Below the pieces are notes generated by a model that saw only the letters and a list, made by a program, of their open reading frames with translations, made no database searches and had not been told where the DNA came from. Below are positions 1 to 9,414 of a stretch of DNA of 64,000 nt, piece after piece (the first letter of the stretch is position 1; every line of letters begins with the position of its first letter). A program made the position numbers and the translations under genes. The DNA is from Xestospongia bergquistia (Eukaryota; Porifera; Demospongiae; Haplosclerida; Petrosiidae), in contig OZ014417.1 in NCBI GenBank assembly GCA_963965975.1, positions 2,833,821-2,897,820 of the forward strand, in the 5' to 3' direction.

Positions 1-836
1 TTCATAGTCAAGCTCATAATCTAATGACTAATCATAGTTTTCTCCTTTCATTGAAGCGACCACCTCAACAACGATGGATTTACTATAATAGGGAGTCACC
101 CCGAAGAACTCGAGATGAAGCTACAATGAGGCAGTGGAATTTCTTATTTAATTGGACAATGACTTACAAACTGGATTCAGACATTATATATACCTATGGT
201 GCTGAAATAATACCAAATAAGAAATATTTAGGTGGTTTTGATCCAAAAAGAAACTATCTTGAAGGTAAAAAGAAAACAGCAATCGCTTTAATTAGTAATT
301 GTCAACAAGATCGTTTGAGTGTAGTAAGAAAATTGAAAAAGTACATTGATGTAGATATCCGTGGGCTTTGTGGTATGCCTTGTGTTCCATGTAAATCATG
401 CAAGTCATTGATATCAAATTATAAGTTTTTCTTAGCTTTTGAAAACAATATTTGCCGAGACTATTTAACAGAAAAAACAAAAGTAAATTCATTTGAACAT
501 GAAACTGTCCCAGTTATTATATCTGGAGCAAATTTGTCTAATCCTACTTTAGTTCCTCCTAATTCATATATCAATGCTCTTGATTTCAAGAGAGTCAAAG
601 ATCTTGCTGATCATTTGAAACATATTGGAAGTCAACCTAAACTTTATAATGAATTCTTCAAATGGAGAGATCATTGGGACTTATATTTTTTAGGGAGAGA
701 GCCAAAGGACTTCCCATGTCATGTGTGTGATAAACTATATGAACCAAATCTGGAAGAAATAAAGATTTATAAAGATATTGCTGATTGGCATAGTGTTAAG
801 CGAAACTGTCAAAAATATCCTGTTTTCAAAGACTGA
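1..836 (+). CDS. Alpha-1,3-fucosyltransferase (GT10), FUT copy 1, 5' end outside window
   Basis: The reading frame is open from base 3, so the start codon and membrane anchor lie to the left of the window. The first in-frame ATG (24) matches an internal Met of complete copies and is not the start. The visible part carries the GT10 core: NWTMTY followed by LDSDI, FENNICRDYLTEK, and NAL-type spacing to PPNSYINALDF. The FEN glutamate and TEK lysine belong to the GDP-fucose site in this family. A C-terminal CHVC pair matches the disulfide cysteines of animal enzymes. It ends PVFKD-stop like its paralogues. It is very close to copy 2, with which it shares the CGMPCVP variant; it reads CKSCKS where copy 2 reads RNSCKS. 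A broken UGT lies tail-to-tail 43 bases beyond the stop. Family assignment is firm; the acceptor sugar is not known. Confidence 0.93.
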   Translation, partial: HSQAHNLMTNHSFLLSLKRPPQQRWIYYNRESPRRTRDEATMRQWNFLFNWTMTYKLDSDIIYTYGAEIIPNKKYLGGFDPKRNYLEGKKKTAIALISNCQQDRLSVVRKLKKYIDVDIRGLCGMPCVPCKSCKSLISNYKFFLAFENNICRDYLTEKTKVNSFEHETVPVIISGANLSNPTLVPPNSYINALDFKRVKDLADHLKHIGSQPKLYNEFFKWRDHWDLYFLGREPKDFPCHVCDKLYEPNLEEIKIYKDIADWHSVKRNCQKYPVFKD

Positions 837-879
837 TGAACATGTTTGTAATTATTGTTTAAACTGACATTTAGTACTT

Positions 880-2448
880 CTAAAAATGTTTTTCCTTTAA
901 ACAGCATCTACAGCAATGCTTACATACTTTAACTATACAATACATAATGATCAATATGATACACAGTAGTGTAACATGTACATCAATATTGTAGTATTGT
1001 ATCCAGTTCCATTTGTACTTGACAGGACCTGGTATCAGGTGATCATAACCAACATTAACATAGAACTCCACAAGATCTGCTGCCTTATCCACACCTCCTG
1101 CTCTCTTCATGATTTGACTCATCTTTTGAGTCTTTTCATGATATTTTCCTGACTCTATTGTCTCAATACTCTTCATAATAGTTTGAGAGGTCACTTGATG
1201 AGGTTTGAGTTGTACACCAACTCCAGAATGCTCCAGAATGAATATTTTTGCTGTCCAATCCAACTGGTCACTGATTAGCGGTATCACTATAAGTGGAACC
1301 CCATAGTAAAGAGATTCATGAACTCCATTAGAACTACCATGTAGTATAGCCATAGAGATAGTCTTATGTTGTAATAGAGTAACCTGAGGAGTCCATGATG
1401 AAATATAATATTTGTTTTGGTCAAGCTTTATGTCATTAAGAATGTGTTGATTATGTTTATTGAGAGACCATACAACAGAGTAATTAGTTTGAATGGTACT
1501 GGTAACAAGTGCCACAGCTAAATCAATAGAAGTATGTGCAAGAGACCCCATATTGATATAAATGACACTGTTGTCCTCTTTATCTTGTATCCACATTGAC
1601 AAATCTGTAGGTAGTGGTATATTTAATTTGGACAGAAGAGGTCCTACATATTCTGTTAAAGGTGAGATTGTTCGTGGGTACTCAAAGCCAACAGCAGATG
1701 TTATGAAGACAAGAAACTCCTAACATTCAAATTGTGTCCAATGAAAGGCCTTTTTACACATATCAGTGGTAATAGTAGATCCAAAGAGTTCAAAAAGAGA
1801 AACAATTGGGAGAGAATATATTAAAGTGCTTTCAACCTCCTAACAAAATTGAGATTATCAGTTGTTCCTGACAATGGTTCTGGGTAAGGCCAAGGTGGAT
1901 AATTATATGTAATTCTATCATAAACAGCTACAGTACATACATTATTATAAGCAGCAAGACATGTTAATGAATGTGATATAAAATTTTCTAATAAGACAAT
2001 ATCCCATTGTTGGATTCCCTGGCTGTTTAAGATAATAAAGAATAGGATCACAGCTTAGCTTTGGAACTTTGCTAGTGACTATTAACAAGCCCTGATATTT
2101 TGTCCATGGATTGAATGAAGACAGAAGCTTTCCACTTTCAAGATATAACTCACGAAATTGACTTTCAGACGGGAGGAATTTGCCAGCAGACAGATACTCC
2201 ATACCCCTCTCTAATGTTTTCTCTTTTAAATTAATCCAATTGTCTAGGAACAAAAGGATACATTGTGACTCCACGCCTCACCAGTTCCTCTCCTACGGCC
2301 AACAAAGGATACACGTGTCCAGCAAATGGAGGAGCTGCTAATAGAACATTTAACTTATTGATGGAGTAATTTCTTGTCTTATTGTCAGTCAAAGAAAACT
2401 GTCAGTTGAAAGAGCTGCTATAAGGAAGACAAAGCTAATGTTCTTCAT
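880..2448 (-). pseudogene. UGT-A, broken UDP-glycosyltransferase
   Basis: On the minus strand this reads as a full-length UGT with several breaks. It has an ATG (2448) and a short hydrophobic leader. A one-base loss then closes the frame, and small indels follow near 2240-2275 and 2020-2050. A TAG at 1722-1720 stands where intact UGT-E has Trp. After that the frame is open to the stop at 880: IQDKEDNSVIYINMGS, the WTPQ donor-binding signature, a C-terminal membrane segment and a KEKHF tail, which fits a KxKxx ER-retrieval signal. HGGSNG of the intact gene is HGSSNG here. The gene is convergent with FUT copy 1. Its closest relative is UGT-B, which carries the same TAG. It is a pseudogene unless several errors are sequencing artefacts. 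Confidence 0.9.
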
Positions 2449-2460
2449 ATTACTGGTGAT

Positions 2461-2514
2461 GTCACTGATAACCTACAAAGTAACTAATTAGTTACTTTGT
2501 ATGGTATTAGTGAC
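2461..2514. repeat. 54-bp near-perfect palindrome upstream of UGT-A
   Basis: The two arms read outward from a TAACTAATTAGTTA core and match over almost the whole 54 bases, from GTCACTGATA on the left to TATTAGTGAC on the right. It lies just 5' of the UGT-A start. The cassette duplicate keeps it at 8634-8689. It could form a hairpin or cruciform. Confidence 0.88.
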
Positions 2515-3238
2515 AAGACCTTAATTGTAAGTTATTTTTTATTGATAATTGTGATGGGGTTCATCTACCAAATAGAAAAAAAAACTTTTATAAACGTTTT
2601 CTATTGTACCATAGTCTTAAACTACAGATTTATCAAACTGTATCAAGGTTTGGTTATATGTAAGTTGCAAAATAAGTTGAATGGAATTTTATTACAGAAC
2701 ACATAGCAATCTTTATGTATACAATATGGAACACTGACTAAACAGAAATAATAGAAAACCTTTTGTCTGATTCAACCCATGCAGGGACAAAATATCATGT
2801 TACATATTTTCCCGTATAGTTAGGGAAAGATGGAGTTCCTGAACACTGTAGTGACCTGTGATCTCTGCTAGTGACCTTGGAAACATTCCATAGTGTCAAA
2901 CTATATGAAATTATGTGCAATATTATAATATTACAACTAACATTCACATTATTTTAGAGTTTGAGGAAGAGTAACAAATTGTACGTAATACCTTGAAAAC
3001 ATTGTACAAAGTAATACAATAGATATACACTATTCTATCCCTACATATTCTGTTAAAGGTGAAACTGCCCGTACTCAAAGCCAACTACTGTTCATAATAA
3101 TAGCAGGAAATTCTCATCGAGGCTTTTTAATTAGCCGCCTATTTGTCTGGAAGGAAATGAATTGATTCCCACCCCCTAAAATTAATAATAATATTAACTA
3201 TACGCATCAATAACTTCCTGTCGGACGTAATAGACTCC
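2515..3238. promoter_or_regulatory. Divergent intergenic region between UGT-A and UGT-D
   Basis: This region separates two head-to-head UGTs and is closely matched by 8690-9414 between UGT-B and UGT-E. The most notable preserved stretch is ACTTCCTGTCGGACGTAAT at 3213-3231, shortly before the UGT-D ATG. It contains an ETS-like ACTTCCTG and a CRE/ATF-like GACGTAA. A role as shared promoter is inferred from position and conservation. No convincing gene is seen. Confidence 0.45.
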
Positions 3239-3816
3239 ATGATGGCAAACAAGAAAGCTATAACCCTACCTTTCCTATTAGGCTATTACTGTTTCTTTTT
3301 GGACTGTACGCTGTTATATATAGTAATCCTATGAACTCTAGTTCTACTAGCTCCACTATCAAACCTTTAAATATCTTATTTGTCTCTAGTCCATTACCTA
3401 ATGCTTTGTTAGCTCTTGCCTTGGAGAAGAGTTAGTAAGACTTGGACATAATGTAACATTTTGTTCTACAGGCCCTAAGGACCCATCAAATATCCATCAA
3501 GTGACTTCTCAAACTATAGTATTCAGACAATAGTGTCAGGAGGATATCGTGAAAAGGCTTAAAGATGAGTCAGTTCATGAAGAGAGCAGGAGGTGTGGAT
3601 AAGGCAGCAGATCTTGTGGAGTTCTATGTTAATGTTGGTTATGATCATCTCATACCAGGTCCTGTCAAGTACAAATGGAGCTGGATACAATACTACAATA
3701 TTGATGTACATGTTACACTACTGTGTATCATATTGATCATTATGTATTGTATAGTTAAAGTATGTAAATGTTGCTGTAGATACTGTTGTCTAAAGGGGAA
3801 ACAGAAAAAAGACTGA
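3239..3816 (+). pseudogene. UGT-D, internally deleted UDP-glycosyltransferase
   Basis: The beginning matches UGT-E: tandem ATG codons (3239, 3242), a hydrophobic leader and the start of the N-terminal domain. The end also matches: KRAGGVDKAADLVEFYVNVG, the C-terminal membrane segment and the GKQKKD tail. About 1 kb between them, including the whole donor-binding half (WTPQ, HGGSNG, DQ), is gone; the junction falls near 3490-3510 at a short similarity between CCATCAAG and CCACATCAAG. An 8-base insertion with a CTATTA duplication near 3285 frameshifts the leader, and another indel lies near 3400. The last 83 codons are open only because the decay is recent. It sits divergently from UGT-A, as UGT-E does from UGT-B. 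Confidence 0.92.
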
Positions 3817-4480
3817 ATGTTGTTTAGCAAAATTGCTGGTATCTTTGTTTCTTAATAATATTTAATTTTTATTTGTGTTACTGATATTGTTAAAGTGCTG
3901 TTCACAATTAAGTAATCATGGCAAAATCTGAAGGTCAAATTGCTAACAAACAAGACATACTGAGGTATATTGTATCATGAAGATGCATATGAAATATCTT
4001 CCAAAACTGGTTATGGCACATCAACAACCTCAGCTCTTGTTCATTTGCCTTATAATATTTTACTTCATTGCTTAGTGTTGAGGTTTCAGATATCTAAACT
4101 GTAAAAACTATATTTCATAGTAGTATCTTATATTAATTCAAAATAGCGAATGTTCAGTGTGTGAGAGACCTCCAATACTAAGGTACCATATCCAGTACTG
4201 CTACTACTAACAAAGACATTTGAGGATCTTGATTAATAATTTCTGTGATAATGCAACCTCTCTCATGACCTGACCGTAAAGAGGTAATAAAGATAATCAA
4301 ATCCTTACTAGTGATACATCTTTGAACACAAAAAACTGGTTAAAACGATACAATCTCACTGATATTTTTGTGGGAGGGTGTCGTACTTAAACATAGGAAA
4401 TAAGGAAATTATTACTTCCCTATTTGTTTAAATAGATTTCTAGCACTCTTTGTTTAGTCTCAGCCTCTTTGTAGTGCGCA
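3817..4480. other. UGT 3' flank and start of FUT 5' module, no gene
   Basis: The first part matches the 3' flank of UGT-E (from 10996). From about 3950 the sequence belongs to the repeated FUT upstream module, with relatives at 18490-18880 and 28930-29340. A short GC-richer block near 4350-4385 is a truncated version of a block at 19018-19110, 23581-23680 and 29459-29552. No coding signal is seen. Confidence 0.6.
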
Positions 4481-5858
4481 GATATTCAGTGAAATCATTA
4501 AAGTGAGTAATAGTTCTATCAATCATAGTGTAGCTGTCTTTGGTTATTATAATGATTTGTTATACATTACGCAATTGCCAACTAATGGCAAGCATGAACT
4601 AGATACAAGGAATGAAAAGCAACAAAGTGTAATTATTTCATTCTGGATACTTTATGTATGTACTGTGTTTCATTTGTGTTTAATAAGTATATATACTTTT
4701 ATTACCTCCTACCACTTTTGTATTCTATTATACTGCCTAGCATGTGCTGTGTGCCAAGTAGTGCTAGTAATATAATTGTACTGTAATTATAATAAACCAT
4801 ATGTTATGTGTACAAGTATGTTTATTGTGAATAATGCATAAAATTAAATCACACCTTTTAACTGCAGGAACATATAGCAAGCAATTGTTTTTTTAATTTT
4901 TTTTATAATTGTTTTGACGTACATGTTATGTTGTCATCCAAAATTATCTATTGATGTGACAGGTGAGGTGTTACTTTCTACAGTATAACATTGTGTGAAT
5001 GACAATTCTTGTTATAAAGCAAACCCTTACTTGTTTTGATAAGAAATTGTTATTATTAGATTTAGCCTTTCTTAAACAATCTTCTATAGGATATTAGTAA
5101 TACAAATAGTATTATGTTTGCTTTCAAACAATTTTGCTGCAATCTCACTGTATAACTAACTATATATTGATTAAATAAATCAATAAGTTTTTACAGAGAG
5201 AATTTATAGTAGACCTATCCTATATAAAAGATATGTGTCCTTTCTGAGATGTCATTTGTTGAATAAACTGTACAACTCCATAGTAAGTAGCAAACAAAGC
5301 ACTTTATGTTTGTTGTCAAGACTAGTACTACACAATGTATTTATTGGCATGTATGGAACCTACAATTAATTGACCATAAATTGGTTAAAACAACTAATAT
5401 TTTAACAGTGATGTATATAGATATAATAGTTTTGATGATAGCACTTTCATCTCTATCATGTTAACATTATAAGCTTTCTGGATGGTACACTTGCAAATAA
5501 TTCAATAGGAACATGTATTTTGCCATGCTTGCATGAAGTTATGGTATTTTAAAGAGATTTGTTATATAGAGGATAAGAGACAAGCAAACAAAGAAACAAA
5601 CAGACTAAGTACTATAATCCTATACCCCATGCAAAGGTGGCAAAGCTTAACAATTAATCTTAGGATGATATTTACAATTATAATCTTGTAAAATTTTAAA
5701 GTATGTATTTTAGTAATTCTGGATGTTCATATTGAAATGTTGCAGATTCAAAATTACTTGGACATTTAGTGTATTGGGATTAGACAACCACACCATTAAT
5801 AATATTCTTGTATGGTGTAAAATTAAAATTTATCATGCTTTCTCTATCAATATTACAG
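4481..5858 (+). other. Putative 5'UTR exon and intron of FUT copy 2
   Basis: GATATTCAGTGAAATCATTA plus AA (4481-4502) is followed at once by a strong donor, GTGAGT (4503). A TTTCTCTATCAATATTACAG acceptor ends at 5858, two bases before the FUT ATG. The same exon, donor and acceptor recur before copies 4-7, so a non-coding first exon joined to the coding exon is the simplest reading, with an intron of 1,356 bases here. The exon's 5' end cannot be placed, and splicing is inferred from sequence only. Confidence 0.55.
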
Positions 5859-5860
5859 GA

Positions 5861-7027
5861 ATGGCTACACATCTTCATTTGTCACAAAAGTGTTTACTTG
5901 GATTTATAGTAGTGTTGATAGTATTATTAACATTTCTCTATATTGGTTCCAACAATAACAGAACAATTTTACTTTCACCATTACTGTTCCCTACAGCTAG
6001 TAATGTTTCTGTCCAAGCAGTCACATCATTCAAAGGTCCAAAAATAATTTTGTTTTGGACAGATTGTTCTGGGCACAATTTCATAAAGAGACATCATATG
6101 GCTAGTGGTGATGTAGAATGTGGTAAACAAAAACACAAATGTTTTGTAACAACTGATAGAAAGTATTTCTCCAACAGTAGTGCTGTCATATTTCATAGTC
6201 AAGCTCATAATCTAATGACTAATCATAGTTTTCTCCTTTCATTGAAGCGACCACCTCAACAACGATGGATTTACTATAATAGGGAGTCACCCCGAAGAAC
6301 TCGAGAAGAAGCTACAATGAGGCAGTGGAATTTCATATTTAATTGGACAATGACATACAGACTGGATTCAGACATTATATATACCTATGGTGCTGAAATA
6401 ATACCAAATAAGAAATATTTAGGTGGTTTTGATCCAAAAAGGAACTATCTTGAAGGTAAAAAGAAAACAGCAATTGCTTTAATTAGTAATTGTCAACAAG
6501 ATCGTTTGAGTGTAGTAAGAAAATTGAAAAAGTACATTGATGTAGATATCCGTGGGCTTTGTGGTATGCCTTGTGTTCCACGTAATTCATGCAAGTCATT
6601 GATATCAAATTATAAGTTTTTCTTAGCTTTTGAAAACAATATTTGCAGAGACTATTTAACAGAAAAAACAAAAGTAAATTCATTTGAACATGAAACTGTC
6701 CCAGTTATTATATCTGGAGCAAATTTGTCTAATCCTACTTTAGTTCCTCCCAATTCATATATCAATGCTCTTGATTTCAAGAGAGTCAAAGATCTTGCTG
6801 ATCATTTGAAACATATTGGAAGTCAACCTAAACTTTATAATGAATTCTTCAAATGGAGAGATCATTGGGACTTATATTTTTTAGGGAGAGAGCCAAAGGA
6901 CTTCCCATGTCATGTGTGTGATAAACTATATGAACCAAATCTGGAAGAAATAAAGATTTATAAAGATATTGCTGATTGGCATAGTGTTAAGCGAAACTGT
7001 CAAAAATATCCTGTTTTCAAAGACTGA
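5861..7027 (+). CDS. Alpha-1,3-fucosyltransferase (GT10), FUT copy 2
   Basis: 388 aa. The start at 5861 (MATHLHL) is chosen over an in-frame upstream ATG (5723) because it lies just after a conserved splice acceptor and is shared by all paralogues. A short cytosolic tail precedes a membrane segment at about residues 12-28, giving a type II Golgi topology. A stem with N-glycosylation sequons follows. The catalytic region has NWTMTY at 161-166 with LDSDI, FEN at 257-259 and TEK at 267-269, which are GDP-fucose contacts in GT10. A C-terminal CHVC pair matches the animal enzymes' disulfide cysteines. Predicted reaction: transfer of fucose from GDP-fucose to GlcNAc in the Golgi lumen. UGT-B lies tail-to-tail 59 bases downstream. 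The acceptor and linkage beyond the family are not readable. Confidence 0.95.
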   Translation: MATHLHLSQKCLLGFIVVLIVLLTFLYIGSNNNRTILLSPLLFPTASNVSVQAVTSFKGPKIILFWTDCSGHNFIKRHHMASGDVECGKQKHKCFVTTDRKYFSNSSAVIFHSQAHNLMTNHSFLLSLKRPPQQRWIYYNRESPRRTREEATMRQWNFIFNWTMTYRLDSDIIYTYGAEIIPNKKYLGGFDPKRNYLEGKKKTAIALISNCQQDRLSVVRKLKKYIDVDIRGLCGMPCVPRNSCKSLISNYKFFLAFENNICRDYLTEKTKVNSFEHETVPVIISGANLSNPTLVPPNSYINALDFKRVKDLADHLKHIGSQPKLYNEFFKWRDHWDLYFLGREPKDFPCHVCDKLYEPNLEEIKIYKDIADWHSVKRNCQKYPVFKD

Positions 7028-7086
7028 TGAACATGTTTGTAATTATTGTTTAAAACTGACATTTAGTACTTCAAAAAATGTTTTTC

Positions 7087-8650
7087 TCAGCATCTACAGC
7101 AACGCTTACATACTTTAACTATACAATACATAATGATCAATATGATACACAGTAGTGTAACATGTCCATCAATATTGTAGTATTGTATCCAGCTCCATTT
7201 GTACTTGACAGGACCTGGTATCAGGTGATCATAACCAACATTAACATAGAGCTCCACAAGATCTGCTGCCTTATCCACACCTCCTGCTCTCTTCATGATT
7301 TGACTCATCTTTTGAGTCTTTTCATGATATTTTCCTGACTTTATAGTCTCAATACTCTTCTTAATAGTTTGAGAGGTCACTTGATCAGGTTTGAGTTGTA
7401 CACCAACTCCAGAATGCTCTATTTTTTGGTGCCCAATCCAACTGGTCACTGATTAGCGGTATCACTATAAGAGGGACCCCATAGTAAAGAGATTCATGAA
7501 CTCCATTAGAACCACCATGTAGTATAGCCATAGAGATAGACTTATGTTGTAATAGAGTAACCTGAGGAGTCCATGATGAAATATAATATTTGTTTTGGTC
7601 AAGCTTTATGTCATTAAGAACGTGTTGATTATGTTTATTGAGAGACCATACAACAGAGTAATTAGTTTGAATGATACTGGTAACAAGTGCCATAGCTAAA
7701 TCAATAGAAGTATGTGCAAGAGACCCCATATTGATATAAATGACACTGTTGTCCTCTTTATCTTGTATCCACATTGACAAATCTGTAGGTAGTGGTATAT
7801 TTAATTTGGACAGAAGAGGTCCTACATATTCTGTTAAAGGTGAGGTTGTCCGTGGGTACTCAAAGCCAACAGCAGATGTTATGGAGACAAGAAACTCCTA
7901 ACATTCAAATTGTGTCCAATGAAAGGCCTTTTTACACATATCAGTGGTAATAGTAGATCCAAAGAGTTCAAAAAGAGAAACAACTGGAAGAGAATATATT
8001 AAAGTGCTTTTCAACCTCCCAACAAAATTGAGATTATCAGTTTTTCCTGACAATGGTTCTGGGTAAGGCCAAGGTGGATAATTATATGTAATTCTATCAT
8101 AAACAGCTACAGTACATACATTATTATAAGCAGCAAGATATGTTAACGAATGCAATAAAAAATTTTCTAATAAGACAATATCCCATTGTTGGATTCCATG
8201 CTGTTTAAGATAATAAAGAATAGGATCACAACTTAGCTTTGGAACTTTGCTGGTGACTATTAACAAGCCCTGATATTTTGTCCATGGATTGAATGAAGAC
8301 AGAAGCTTTCCACTTTCAAGATATAACTCACGAAATTGACTTTCAGTTAGCAGGAATTTGCCAGCAGACAGATACTCCATACCCCTCTCTAATGTTTTCT
8401 CTTTTAATTTAATCCAATTGTCTAGAGAACAAAAGGATACATTGTGTCCACGCCTCACCAGTTTCTCTTCTACGGCCAACAAAGGATACACGTGTCCAGC
8501 AAATGGAGGAGCTGCCAACAGAACACTTAACTTATTGATAGAGTAATTTCTTGTCTTATTGTCAGTCAAAGAAGAACTGTCAGTTGAATGAGCTGCTATA
8601 AGGAAGACAAGGCAAATATTCTTTTCTGATGATGTCACTGATACTATATA
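7087..8650 (-). pseudogene. UGT-B, broken UDP-glycosyltransferase
   Basis: A paralogue of UGT-A in the second cassette. The N-terminal half is open: leader, GHVYPL with the family's catalytic-type His, and LVRRGHNVSF. The ATG of UGT-A is changed, so no start remains. The half ends at a TAG (7900-7898) at the same codon as in UGT-A, where UGT-E has Trp. Beyond it, WTPQ and HGGSNG are intact, but a frameshift near 7430-7445, in a run of T on the plus strand, separates them from the C-terminal domain. A small deletion near the end turns the tail into KRCCRC-stop, removing the KxKxx ER-retrieval signal that UGT-A and UGT-C keep. It is convergent with FUT copy 2 and divergent from UGT-E. Confidence 0.9.
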
Positions 8651-8689
8651 CAAAGTAACTAATTAGTTATTTTGTATGGTATTAGTGAC
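8634..8689. repeat. Palindrome upstream of UGT-B, duplicate of 2461-2514
   Basis: The same inverted repeat as at 2461-2514, with arms running from GTCACTGATA to TATTAGTGAC around a TAACTAATTAGTTA core. It has gained two bases and a few mismatches. It marks the 5' edge of the minus-strand UGT in both cassettes. Confidence 0.85.
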
Positions 8690-9414
8690 AAGACCTTAAT
8701 TGTAAGCTGTTTGTTATTAATTGTCATGGGGTTCATCTATCAAATAGAAAAAAAAACTTTTATAAATGTTTTCTATTGTACTATAGTCTTAAACTACAGA
8801 TTCGTCAAACTGTATCAAGGTTTGGTTATATGTAAGTTGCAAAATAAGTTGAATGGAATTTTATTACAGAACACATAGCAACTATGAATATGGAACACTG
8901 ACTAAACAGAAATAATTAATAGAAAAACTTTTGACTGATTCAACCCATAGACAAAATATTATGTTACATATTTCCCCCTAGTTAGGGAAAGATGGAGTTC
9001 CTGAACACTGTAGTAACCTGTGATCTCTGCTAGGGACCTTGGAAACATTCCATAGTGTCAAACTATATGAAATTATATGCAATATTATAATATTACAACT
9101 AACATTCACATTATTTTAGAGTAATCATATGAGAGGATAACAAATTGTACATATATAATACTTTGAAAACACTGTACAAAGTAATACAATAGAGATAAAC
9201 TATTATATCCTACATATTCTGTTAAAGGTAAAATTTCCCGTAGGTACTCAAACCAATTACTGTCATATAGTAGCAGATATTCCAGTTGAGGCTTTTTAAT
9301 TACCGCCATCTGTCCGGAAAAAAGTGAAATGATCCCCACCCCCTAAAATTAATAATAACATTAACTATACACAACATAACTTCCTGTCGGACGTAATCTA
9401 AGCAATGAGATTGC
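8690..9414. promoter_or_regulatory. Divergent intergenic region between UGT-B and UGT-E
   Basis: About 730 bases between two head-to-head UGTs, matching 2515-3238. ACTTCCTGTCGGACGTAAT (9379-9397) lies 17 bases before the UGT-E ATG and is identical in the other cassette. It combines an ETS-like and a CRE/ATF-like core. Promoter function is an inference. No TATA box can be singled out in such AT-rich sequence. Confidence 0.5.

Noticed and set aside
292-492. 66-codon open frame on the minus strand inside FUT copy 1, repeated inside every FUT copy
   Set aside because: It is the antisense shadow of conserved FUT codons; its conservation follows from the real gene and it has no features of its own.
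2497-2706. 69-codon plus-strand frame between the UGTs, also at 8672-8878 with an in-frame 3-base difference
   Set aside because: It begins with TTG and shows no domain. Recent duplication explains the similarity, and one indel divisible by three is weak evidence.
5723-5860. N-terminal extension of FUT copy 2 by 46 codons
   Set aside because: It lies in the presumed intron and is absent from the sister copies. The ATG after the acceptor is shared by all.
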